A stretch of DNA of 11,106 nt, taken from Pseudomonadota bacterium. Its GTDB lineage: Bacteria > Pseudomonadota > Alphaproteobacteria > Rhizobiales > Xanthobacteraceae. Position numbers and translations under genes: made by a program. Below the pieces are notes generated by a model. It was given only the letters and a program-made list of their open reading frames with translations. It had not been told where the DNA came from and searched no databases. Below are positions 1-7,869 of the stretch, in pieces (within the stretch, counting starts at the first letter, position 1; each line of letters begins with the position of its first letter). The DNA is taken from the NCBI GenBank assembly GCA_023388935.1, contig JAEWFG010000127.1, positions 1-11,106 on the forward strand. Reading direction: 5' to 3'.

Positions 1-405
1 AATAGGCCTTTCCCTTCATCTGAGCCCCCCAAAGCTGATGGAGCCCAGCGACTCATATTCGCAGCCGTTCGGGAATCCCCCCGGCCATCACAATCGATTC
101 AACTCAGCCGCCAAATGCTCTAGCGCCCGAACTCCCTGACTGATCGCAACGTGATCTGCAGTTATGCGCGCGCCAAGACAGCAGAGCTCAGGAACGGATT
201 GGCCAAAGCCGCAGACGCGCCACGCCAAGCCGCCGGCGACTGGCAACAAGCGGCTGGCCGATCAGACCCGCAAGATTCTCGGCAGGCACTACGCGAGCAA
301 ATATCGGGTGGGGCAGTCGCGTTAAGGGACGAAATCGGCCACCCGTGCTGCTTGCAATCACTTTCCGGCGGCCTAACATGTAGCCCTGCCGACAGGAGCG
401 CGGCC
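1..405. other. Left-edge region without a firm gene
   Basis: No recognisable protein or RNA gene lies here. Short open frames exist on both strands, but none has a family-like sequence together with a ribosome binding site. The kinase frame at 406 stays open upstream to a GTG at 151, but that extension has low-complexity, non-conserved sequence and is not counted as part of the gene. One 53-codon frame at 164-325 is listed separately. The region is probably intergenic or holds decayed coding sequence. Confidence 0.5.
164..325 (+). CDS. Possible small basic protein, 53 aa, or gene remnant
   Basis: I do not recognise this frame. It opens with ATG at 164 and closes with TAA at 323-325. The second half of the product, including ADQTRKILGRHYASKYR, has codons typical of the host (mostly G or C in third position) and is rich in Arg, Lys and Gln. 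The first half is Pro/Gln-rich and less convincing. No Shine-Dalgarno sequence precedes the ATG, and an in-frame TGA lies at 152-154, so the frame cannot extend far. It overlaps, in another frame, the open stretch upstream of the kinase gene. It could be a small DNA- or RNA-binding protein, a fragment of a decayed gene, or chance. No function is assigned. Confidence 0.2.
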   Translation: MRAPRQQSSGTDWPKPQTRHAKPPATGNKRLADQTRKILGRHYASKYRVGQSR

Positions 406-891
406 ATGGAACTCACCGTGGTGCCCATCGTCAAGCCGGACGCGGTCAACTTCATCTTCGGTCAGTCGCATTTTATCAAGACCGTGGAAGACCTCCACGA
501 GGCGCTCGTTGGCGCGGTTCCGGGCATCAGCTTCGGGCTGGCCTTCTGCGAGGCCTCCGGCAAGCGGCTGGTGCGCTGGTCGGGCAATGACGAAGCGGCC
601 CTCACCCTCGCCCGCAACAACGCATCGGCCATCGGCGCCGGCCACACTTTTCTGATCTTCCTGGGCGACGGGTTCTTTCCGGTCAACGTCCTGGCTGCCG
701 TGCGCTCGGTGCCGGAGGTCTGCCGCATCTACTGCGCGACGGCCAACCCCACGCAGGTGATCGTCGCGCAAACGGAGCTCGGCCGTGGCGTGCTCGGCGT
801 AGTGGATGGCGCCTCACCGCTGGGTATCGAGACCGATGCCGACATTGCGTGGCGGAAGGACCTCCTGAGAAAGATCGGCTACAAGCTGTAA
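406..891 (+). CDS. Adenosine-specific kinase family protein
   Basis: This 161-aa protein belongs to the small family annotated as adenosine-specific kinase (Pfam PF04008, formerly DUF355), known mainly from structural work on archaeal members; its cellular role in bacteria is poorly defined. The sequence shows the conserved family blocks: CATANP at residues 110-115, GRGVLGVVDG at 126-135, and the closing block FLRxIGYK as LLRKIGYKL. A central hydrophobic GAGHTFLIFLGDGFFPVNVL stretch fits the nucleotide-binding core. Length matches the family (about 160 aa). The ATG at 406 is chosen because AGGAG at 394-398 lies 7 nt upstream and because homology starts at MELTVVPI; the longer GTG start at 151 would add about 85 non-conserved residues. 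There is no signal peptide, so it should be cytosolic. It is transcribed toward the minus-strand NTF2-like gene, with 40 bp between the two stops. Family assignment is firm; the kinase reaction is inherited from the family name. Confidence 0.88.
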   Translation: MELTVVPIVKPDAVNFIFGQSHFIKTVEDLHEALVGAVPGISFGLAFCEASGKRLVRWSGNDEAALTLARNNASAIGAGHTFLIFLGDGFFPVNVLAAVRSVPEVCRIYCATANPTQVIVAQTELGRGVLGVVDGASPLGIETDADIAWRKDLLRKIGYKL

Positions 892-931
892 CGACCGGAT
901 GAAGCGGATGCGATGAAATACGCCTCTGGCG

Positions 932-1318
932 CTAGATCAGCGGCGTCTTCGCCGAGGCATGGTGGTTGATGATCTTCCAGTCGCCGTCCTCGCGAACGAT
1001 GACCCAGCTCATCTTGACGACGAGATCGGGGCGCTCGCCGGCGAGGTCGAACGAGATGGTCGCTGCCATGTTGATCAGGTCCGGGTCAGCGTGGGCCGCC
1101 TGCACCTCGGAAAAGGCTGCACGCGGCTTGCGCCAGCGCGGCAGGCCGTTGAAATAGTCGGCAACACCATCCCTGCCCCGATAGAGCGTCGGGTTGGAGC
1201 CGAAGAAGAACGCGTTGTTCGAATAGAGCGACGACAGCGCGGCCGCGTCGAGCGTCGCGAAGCCGGCGCACCATTTCGCGATAATGGCAGAAACGATGTC
1301 GTCGGCTTCGTCACTCAT
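932..1318 (-). CDS. NTF2/SnoaL-like small protein
   Basis: This is a 128-aa protein of the nuclear transport factor 2 superfamily (SnoaL-like, SgcJ/EcaC or CaMKII-association-domain type). The pattern fits: an N-terminal helix (DDIVSAIIAKWCAGFATLDAA), the SLYSNNAFFFGS segment that starts the cone-shaped beta sheet, GRDGVADYF, and a C-terminal DGDWKIINHHAS strand at residues 111-122, similar to the terminal HH-S motif of this fold. Such proteins can be binding domains, isomerases or stress-related, and the sequence does not say which. It is cytosolic with no membrane segment. Its ATG at 1316-1318 lies 9 nt after the glnS stop, and its Shine-Dalgarno GAGGGA (complement of 1324-1329) overlaps that stop, so translational coupling to glnS is likely. 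Fold assignment is confident; function is unknown. Confidence 0.85.
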   Translation of the reverse strand: MSDEADDIVSAIIAKWCAGFATLDAAALSSLYSNNAFFFGSNPTLYRGRDGVADYFNGLPRWRKPRAAFSEVQAAHADPDLINMAATISFDLAGERPDLVVKMSWVIVREDGDWKIINHHASAKTPLI

Positions 1319-1327
1319 TTTCGTCCC

Positions 1328-3007
1328 TCAGCCCTTGGCGACTTCCTTGGCGAACGTGTCGCGCAGGCCGATCGTGCGCGAGAACACCGGCTTGCCCGGC
1401 GTCGAGTCCTTGTCGCGCACGAAATAGCCCTGCCGCTCGAACTGCACCGGCTCCATCGAATTGCTCTCCGCGACCGACGGCTCGACCCGCGCGTCGGAGA
1501 GGATCTCCAACGATTGCGGATTGAGATCGGCGGCGAAATTCGAGGCGTCCGGGTTGGGGTTGGCGAAGAGCTGATTGTAGATGCGGATCTCCGCAGGCAC
1601 GGACGTCGCGGCCGGCAGCCAGTGCATGGTCGCCTTGACCTTGCGGCCGTCGGGCGCGTTGCCGCCCTTGGTCGCGGGATCATAGGTGCAGCGCAGCTCG
1701 ACCACCTCGCCGGCATCGTTCTTGATCACGCCGGTACACTTGATGAAATAGGCGTAGCGCAGCCGCACCTCGTTGCCCGGCGACAGGCGGAAGAACTTCT
1801 TTGGCGGGTTCTCCATGAAGTCGTCGTGCTCGATATAGAGCTCGCGACCGAACGCGATCTTGCGCGTGCCGGCGGAAGCGTCGTCGGGATGGTTGATCGC
1901 CTCGAGCTCCTCGACCTGACCTTCCGGATAGTTCTCGATCACGACCTTGAGCGGCCGCAGCACCGCCATGCGCCGCTGTGCGGTGCGGTTCAGCTCCTCG
2001 CGGATGCAGAATTCCAGCATGCCGACGTCAACCACGCTGTTGGCCTTGGCCACGCCTATGCGCTTGACGAATTCACGAAGTGCGGCCGGCGGCACGCCGC
2101 GGCGCCGCATCCCCGCGATGGTCGGCATGCGCGGATCGTCCCAGCCCGCGACATGGCCGTCGCGGACCAGCTGGGTCAGCACGCGCTTCGACAGCACCGT
2201 GTAGGTCAGGTTCAACCGCGCGAATTCATACTGGTGCGGCTGCGACGGCACCGGGAGATTCTCGATGAACCAGTCGTAGAGCGGCCGATGGTCCTCGAAC
2301 TCCAGCGTGCAGATCGAGTGCGTGATGCCCTCGATCGCGTCCGACTGGCCATGGGCATAATCGTAGCTCGGATAGATGCACCATTTGGTCCCGGTGCGCG
2401 GATGGTGCGCGTGCAGGATGCGGTACAGCACGGGGTCGCGCAGATTGATGTTGCCCGCACCCATGTCGATCCTGGCCCGCAGCACACGCGCGCCGTTCGG
2501 GAATTCGCCGGCCTTCATGCGCCGGAACAGGTCGAGATTCTCCTCCACGCTGCGGTCGCGGAACGGCGAGTTCTTGCCGGGCTGCGTCAGCGTGCCGCGC
2601 GCGATGCGGATCTCCTCCTGGGTCTGGTCGTCGACATAGGCGTGCCCGTCGCGGATCAGCTGCTCCGCCCATTCATAGAGGCGCTCGAAATAGTCCGAGG
2701 CGAAGAACAGGTTCTTGCCCCAGTCGAAGCCGAGCCAGCGCACGTCGGCCTGGATGGAATCGATGTATTCCTGCTCTTCCTTGACCGGATTGGTGTCGTC
2801 GAAGCGCAGGTGGCAGAGGCCCGGAAACTCCTGGGCGATGCCGAAATTGAGCGCGATCGACTTGGCGTGGCCGATATGCAGGTAGCCGTTCGGCTCCGGC
2901 GGGAACCGGGTCACGATCTCCTTGTACTTGCCCTGATCGAGGTCGGCCTGGATGATGTCACGAATGAAATCGCGCCCAACCTCAGCTGCCACCGGTTCTG
3001 TCGTCAT
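1328..3007 (-). CDS. glnS: Glutaminyl-tRNA synthetase (glutamine--tRNA ligase)
   Basis: This 559-aa class I aminoacyl-tRNA synthetase attaches glutamine to tRNA-Gln in the cytosol using ATP. The catalytic core shows RFPPEPNGYLHIGHAKS with HIGH at residues 44-47, LRFDDTNP at 67-74, and the KMSKS-type loop as VLSKR at 271-275. The GlnRS-specific segments CIYPSYDYAHGQSDAIEGITHS and LEFEDHRPLYDW are present. The C-terminal half matches the two beta-barrel anticodon-binding domains. Length equals the E. coli type (about 554 aa), so there is no C-terminal YqeY fusion. ATG at 3005-3007 is preceded by AGGA with an 8-nt gap. It is divergent from gltX across 156 bp and followed by the NTF2-like gene. 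Many alphaproteobacteria lack GlnRS and make Gln-tRNA through GatCAB, so its presence suggests old horizontal acquisition. Identification is firm. Confidence 0.97.
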   Translation of the reverse strand: MTTEPVAAEVGRDFIRDIIQADLDQGKYKEIVTRFPPEPNGYLHIGHAKSIALNFGIAQEFPGLCHLRFDDTNPVKEEQEYIDSIQADVRWLGFDWGKNLFFASDYFERLYEWAEQLIRDGHAYVDDQTQEEIRIARGTLTQPGKNSPFRDRSVEENLDLFRRMKAGEFPNGARVLRARIDMGAGNINLRDPVLYRILHAHHPRTGTKWCIYPSYDYAHGQSDAIEGITHSICTLEFEDHRPLYDWFIENLPVPSQPHQYEFARLNLTYTVLSKRVLTQLVRDGHVAGWDDPRMPTIAGMRRRGVPPAALREFVKRIGVAKANSVVDVGMLEFCIREELNRTAQRRMAVLRPLKVVIENYPEGQVEELEAINHPDDASAGTRKIAFGRELYIEHDDFMENPPKKFFRLSPGNEVRLRYAYFIKCTGVIKNDAGEVVELRCTYDPATKGGNAPDGRKVKATMHWLPAATSVPAEIRIYNQLFANPNPDASNFAADLNPQSLEILSDARVEPSVAESNSMEPVQFERQGYFVRDKDSTPGKPVFSRTIGLRDTFAKEVAKG

Positions 3008-3163
3008 TTCGCAAATCCTGTAAGGAAATCAGCGGCCCTTCTGCCAAATTCGGAAGGCTGAGCCAAGACCTTAAGCAAGGCCTTAAGCCGATCGCTGTCG
3101 GGCTTTAGTTATGTCCCGTTCCTGCTATACACCACCGCCTCCAATGCATAGGCCCTGCCAAGA
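3008..3163. promoter_or_regulatory. Divergent glnS/gltX control region with CCTTAAGC direct repeat
   Basis: These 156 bp must carry the start signals for both divergent synthetase genes. CCTTAAGC occurs twice in the same direction, at 3069-3076 and 3081-3088, a 12-bp spacing, with the palindrome AAGGCCTT (3077-3084) between and overlapping them. CTATAC at 3125-3130 resembles an alphaproteobacterial -10 box (CTATAT) and would put the gltX transcript start about 25 nt before its ATG, but no good -35 box precedes it. For glnS, no promoter box stands out on the minus strand. The repeat could be an operator or chance; the promoter calls are weak. Confidence 0.4.
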
Positions 3164-4588
3164 ATGACCAATTCCGTCGTCACGCGCTTCGCTCCCTCGC
3201 CGACCGGCTTCCTCCATATCGGGGGCGCCCGCACGGCGCTGTTCAACTGGCTCTATGCGAAGAAGCACGGCGGCAAGATGCTGCTCCGGATCGAGGACAC
3301 CGATCGCGAGCGCTCCACCGAAGCCGCGATCGGCGCCATTCTCGACGGCCTGAAATGGCTCGAGCTCGGCTGGGATGGCGACGTCATCTACCAGTTCAGC
3401 CGCGCCGCCCGTCACCGCGAGGTCGCCGAGCAGCTGCTCGCCGACGGCAAGGCCTACCGCTGCTACGCCACGGCCGAGGAGCTCGCCGCGATGCGCGAGA
3501 AGGCGCGCGCAGAAGGGCGCACCCGCCTCTATGACGGCATGTGGCGCGACCGCGATCCCGCCACCGCGCCGGCTGACGTCAAGCCGACGATCCGGCTGCG
3601 CGCGCCGCAAACCGGTGAGACCGTGATCGAGGACCAGGTCCAGGGTCGCGTGGTCTGGCAGAACGAGAATCTCGACGACCTCGTGCTTCTGCGCGGCGAT
3701 GGCAACCCGACCTACATGCTCGCTGTGGTGGTCGACGACCACGACATGGGCGTCACCCATGTCATCCGCGGCGACGACCATCTGATCAATGCCGCGCGCC
3801 AGAAGCAGATCTACGATGCGATGGGCTGGGCTCTGCCGAGCATGTCCCACATCCCGCTGATCCACGGCCCGGACGGCTCGAAGCTGTCGAAGCGCCACGG
3901 CGCGCTCGGCGTCGATGCCTACCGCGCCATGGGGTACCTCCCGGCCGCGCTCCGCAACTACCTCGTCCGCCTCGGCTGGAGCCATGGCGACCAGGAAATA
4001 TTCTCGACCGAGGAGATGATTGCCGCGTTCGACCTCGGCAGCGTCGGCCGCGCCGCCGCCCGCTTCGATTTCGCCAAGCTCGAAAACCTCAACGGCCACT
4101 ACATCCGCCACGCCGACAATCAATCACTCGTAAAGATGTTCGAGGACGTGCTCGACCACGCGCCGGGCCGCAACGAGCTTAAGGCCAAGTTAAACGACAC
4201 CACGCGGTCGCAGCTTCTCAAGGCCATGCCGGCCCTGAAGGAGCGCGCCAAGACGCTGATCGAGCTGATCGATGGCGCCTATTTCATCTTCGCCGACCGG
4301 CCGCTGGAGCTCGATCCCAAGGCGCAAGCGCTGCTGACGGGCGAAAACCGCAAGCTGATCGGCCAGCTTCATTCCGCGCTGGAGAAAGTCGAGACGTGGA
4401 ATGCGGCAAATACGGAGGCCGCGCTGCGCGCCTTCGCCGAGGAAAACAGTCTCAAGCTCGGCGCGGTCGCCCAGCCGTTGCGGGCGGCACTGACCGGGCG
4501 AACGACATCGCCTGGGATATTTGAGGTTTTGGACGTCCTGGGACGCCAGGAAAGCCTGGGCCGGCTTAAGGATCAGTCTACGACGTAA
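3164..4588 (+). CDS. gltX: Glutamyl-tRNA synthetase (glutamate--tRNA ligase)
   Basis: This 474-aa class I synthetase charges tRNA-Glu with glutamate in the cytosol. The N-terminus VVTRFAPSPTGFLHIGGAR is diagnostic, with the HIGH-type motif HIGG at residues 18-21 and the KMSKS loop KLSKRHG starting at 240. Between them are LLRIEDTDRERS and the acceptor-binding segment ending in HVIRGDDHLINAARQ. The C-terminal helical domain (about 320-474) is the anticodon-binding cage of bacterial GluRS. Length is normal for the family. The ATG at 3164 is chosen from homology because the Shine-Dalgarno is poor: only ATAGG 11 nt upstream. gltA follows 144 bp downstream on the same strand with its own candidate promoter. 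With GlnRS encoded next door, this GluRS need not misacylate tRNA-Gln; that is inference. Confidence 0.97.
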   Translation: MTNSVVTRFAPSPTGFLHIGGARTALFNWLYAKKHGGKMLLRIEDTDRERSTEAAIGAILDGLKWLELGWDGDVIYQFSRAARHREVAEQLLADGKAYRCYATAEELAAMREKARAEGRTRLYDGMWRDRDPATAPADVKPTIRLRAPQTGETVIEDQVQGRVVWQNENLDDLVLLRGDGNPTYMLAVVVDDHDMGVTHVIRGDDHLINAARQKQIYDAMGWALPSMSHIPLIHGPDGSKLSKRHGALGVDAYRAMGYLPAALRNYLVRLGWSHGDQEIFSTEEMIAAFDLGSVGRAAARFDFAKLENLNGHYIRHADNQSLVKMFEDVLDHAPGRNELKAKLNDTTRSQLLKAMPALKERAKTLIELIDGAYFIFADRPLELDPKAQALLTGENRKLIGQLHSALEKVETWNAANTEAALRAFAEENSLKLGAVAQPLRAALTGRTTSPGIFEVLDVLGRQESLGRLKDQSTT

Positions 4589-4609
4589 GTAGGCCATGCG
4601 TGCGGTGAT

Positions 4610-4637
4610 CTTGCAGCGCACACAGCAATAATATACC
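4610..4637 (+). promoter_or_regulatory. Candidate gltA promoter
   Basis: CTTGCA (4610-4615) and TATACC (4632-4637) sit 16 bp apart in an otherwise GC-rich gap. They partly match the alphaproteobacterial housekeeping consensus CTTGAC and CTATAT. The resulting leader to the gltA ATG at 4733 would be roughly 90 nt. An alternative -10 reading is TAATAT at 4629-4634, without a good -35. GGGGA at 4722-4726, 6 nt before the ATG, is the likely ribosome binding site. No clear gltX terminator lies in the gap, so readthrough is also possible. Confidence 0.35.
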
Positions 4638-4732
4638 CATCTCCCCGTACATTCTGGAACATCCGGCCTGCCCCATCTTCTCCTGAGGGGCCTCCGGCTC
4701 CGGCCCGTTTCACCACACATCGGGGACCTACG

Positions 4733-6037
<1,305 letters not shown>

Positions 6038-6060
6038 GATCGGACTTTATGGTCCCACCG

Positions 6061-6095
6061 AACGGCGCCATCACCCGATGGCGCCGTTTTTGTTT
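6061..6095 (+). terminator. Rho-independent terminator of gltA
   Basis: A perfect 12-bp stem, AACGGCGCCATC at 6061-6072 pairing with 6077-6088, closes a 4-base ACCC loop and runs into a T-rich tract at 6087-6095. It begins 23 nt after the gltA stop. On the opposite strand no T-run follows the stem, so it is a poor terminator for the converging regulator gene. A smaller hairpin (AGGCT, ATTC loop, AGCCT, 6106-6119) lies beyond it without a T-run. Confidence 0.92.
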
Positions 6096-6140
6096 GAGGC
6101 TACACAGGCTATTCAGCCTCACCGCCACAACCGGTCGGCA

Positions 6141-7712
6141 TCATTCGGGAATGCCGGCGAGCCGCAGCCCCTCGGTGTAAAGAGCGAGGTCCTCTTGCCG
6201 GCGCAACGGTATGAGGTCGCCTACGCCCGAGAGCCGAAAGTTTGGATCAAGGCTGAGGATTTGGCACGCTACAGATCCGGCTTGATCGAGCTTGCCCTGG
6301 AGGGCCAGCGAACAAGCAAGAAGACGCAGCGTAGGCAAATGGCCATTCGTTAGCTGCACCGCCTCGGTCGCGATCCGCTCCGCCGTCTCGAACCGGCCGA
6401 GGAAGAAGTTCGCGGCGCCCATCATCGAAATCATGATTCGCCGACTGGGATCGCGCGGACTGAGCCGCATGGCCCGGTTCTGATGTTCGATAGCCAGATC
6501 GTGGGACCCCATATAGAGTCTCAGCCAACCGCTTACGCTCCACGCGAACGCAGAATTCGGATTGAGCTCGACGGCCTGGTCGATCAATGACGCCGCGGCA
6601 TCCAGCTCGCCGGCCAGGTAGCCGAAAACCAGCGCCGCCGCGGCAAGCGCGACTTCGTCATCACTTCCGTGGGCGATTGCAAGCCGGGCCAACCTCATGG
6701 CCTCAGCCGTTTCTTGCCGAGGATCGATCATCCAGTGGGGCTGCTTCTTTGCATTTATACACAGAGCGGCGCGCGCATAGGCGCCGCCATAACGAGGATC
6801 GAGCTCAATCGCCTTGTAGGCGAGGCGCAGCGCTTCCTCGTTTGCCTCGCGGTCGCCATGCCGCCACACTGCGTTGGCCCGCAGGACGTAGTCATAGGCA
6901 TCGAGCTTGTCCGTCGGCTTTCGCTGCGCGACAAGAACTTGCTCGGTTTGGAGCCTCATATCGACGGTTACGGCGATGCGTTCGGTGACGCGATCCTGAA
7001 GATCAAATACGTCGTCAAGCTCGCCGTCGAACTGATCCGCCCACAAGTGGACGTTGGTCGCCGCTTCGATCAGCTGGCCCGTAATGCGCACGCGGCGGCC
7101 AGCCTTGCGCACGCTGCCTTCGACCACATAGCGTACCCCCAGTTCGCGGCCCACCTGCTTGATGTCGACCACCCTGCCCTTGTAGGTAAAGCTCGAATTG
7201 CGGGCTATTACGAACAACGACCTGAACCGGGACAATGCCGTGATGATGTTCTCCGACATCCCGTCGGCGAAATAATCCTGGTCCCGGTCGCCTGACATGT
7301 TCTGGAACGGCAGCACCGCGATCGAGGGTTTATCGGGAGGCGTCAGGGCCTGTATCGGGGATTGAACGGGACCATTGCCGGCGGCTTCATTCGCAGCATC
7401 CCGGACTTCCTGCACGTGTCCGACGAAACGGAATCCCTTCCGCGGGAACGTCTTGATCAGGCGCTGTCCCTCCCCGGAATCGCCGATTGCAGTCCGCGCG
7501 ACGTTCAGGCGCGTCGTCAGCGCCGCATCCGACACGCTCCGCCCCTTCCAGATCGTGTTGATGAGGTCGTCCTTGCTGACCACGCGCTCCCTGTTCCGGA
7601 TCAAATAGTCGAGAAGGTCGAACACCTGCGGCGCAATGGAGACAACCTCCACCCCGCGACGCAATTCGCGCCGATCGGTGTCGAATTCAAAGTCCTGGAA
7701 GAGATAGCGCAA
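6141..7712 (-). CDS. Winged-helix regulator with TolB-like and TPR domains
   Basis: This protein of about 523 aa is a transcriptional regulator of the type common in Bradyrhizobium. Residues 1-103 are an OmpR/PhoB-like winged helix (RYLFQDFEFDTDRRELRRG, then PQVFDLLDYLI, SKDDLINTIW, and the wing RLIKTFPRKGFRFVG). A Pro/Ala linker leads to a TolB-like segment starting SIAVLPFQNMSGD at residue 130. From about 265 to the end are tetratricopeptide-like helices, e.g. AIELDPRYGGAYARAA and AVELNPNSAFAWSVSGWL. There is no receiver domain and no membrane segment, unlike CadC. Relatives carry the same tail fused to an adenylate cyclase domain. TTG at 7710-7712 is chosen because AAGGGA (complement of 7721-7726) lies 8 nt upstream and because family members begin M-R-Y-L-F; a TTG at 7743-7745 is the longer alternative. 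The signal sensed is unknown. It converges on gltA. Confidence 0.85.
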   Translation of the reverse strand: MRYLFQDFEFDTDRRELRRGVEVVSIAPQVFDLLDYLIRNRERVVSKDDLINTIWKGRSVSDAALTTRLNVARTAIGDSGEGQRLIKTFPRKGFRFVGHVQEVRDAANEAAGNGPVQSPIQALTPPDKPSIAVLPFQNMSGDRDQDYFADGMSENIITALSRFRSLFVIARNSSFTYKGRVVDIKQVGRELGVRYVVEGSVRKAGRRVRITGQLIEAATNVHLWADQFDGELDDVFDLQDRVTERIAVTVDMRLQTEQVLVAQRKPTDKLDAYDYVLRANAVWRHGDREANEEALRLAYKAIELDPRYGGAYARAALCINAKKQPHWMIDPRQETAEAMRLARLAIAHGSDDEVALAAAALVFGYLAGELDAAASLIDQAVELNPNSAFAWSVSGWLRLYMGSHDLAIEHQNRAMRLSPRDPSRRIMISMMGAANFFLGRFETAERIATEAVQLTNGHLPTLRLLACSLALQGKLDQAGSVACQILSLDPNFRLSGVGDLIPLRRQEDLALYTEGLRLAGIPE

Positions 7713-7752
7713 GGTGCCAATCCCTTGGACAATCACCGAACTCAATCATCAC

Positions 7753-7768
7753 GCGCGGAATTCCGCGC
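7753..7768. promoter_or_regulatory. Perfect 16-bp palindrome, candidate operator
   Basis: GCGCGGAATTCCGCGC is a perfect palindrome centred 48 bp upstream of the winged-helix gene start. Its place between that start codon and the IS end fits an operator or promoter-overlapping site, perhaps for autoregulation. It has no T-run and lies outside any gene. Without a copy elsewhere its role stays inference. Confidence 0.45.
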
Positions 7769-7823
7769 AAGCATACTCTATTCGCGGATCAATGAGCGGG
7801 AAGCGTCGGGCCTGTCATTTTTT

Positions 7824-7839
7824 TGGTGAAGTCGTTCGA
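7824..7839 (+). repeat. Left imperfect inverted end of the IS
   Basis: TGGTGAAG followed by TCGTTCGA reads inward toward the transposase gene, whose ATG is 30 bp further on. The same two blocks appear inverted at 9258-9278. Confidence 0.55.
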
Positions 7840-7869
7840 TTCACTGTCTGTGTGGATTCGGGGCACGTG

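Noticed and set aside
1..19. Possible start of a minus-strand gene running off the left edge (ATG at 17-19, reading MKGKAY)
   Set aside because: Only six codons are visible. A G-rich run precedes the ATG but is not a proper Shine-Dalgarno, so nothing can be concluded.
88..261. Minus-strand frame ending AELNRL before a TGA at 88-90, suggesting the tail of a gene
   Set aside because: It is only 57 codons between stops, shows no family match and has a poor codon pattern in its upstream half.
959..3061. A 700-codon open frame on the plus strand antisense to glnS and the NTF2-like gene
   Set aside because: The product is Arg/Val/Asp/His-rich shadow sequence with no family features. The frame stays open because the GC-rich genes beneath rarely use codons that give stops on the other strand.
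4687..4706. GGGCC/GGCCC inverted repeat in the gltA leader
   Set aside because: The stem is only 5 bp in a GC-rich stretch and has no T-run; chance is likely.
6096..6120. Inverted repeat GAGGCT/AGCCTC and a nested small hairpin after the gltA terminator
   Set aside because: No T-run follows on either strand, so it cannot be supported as a terminator for the converging regulator gene.
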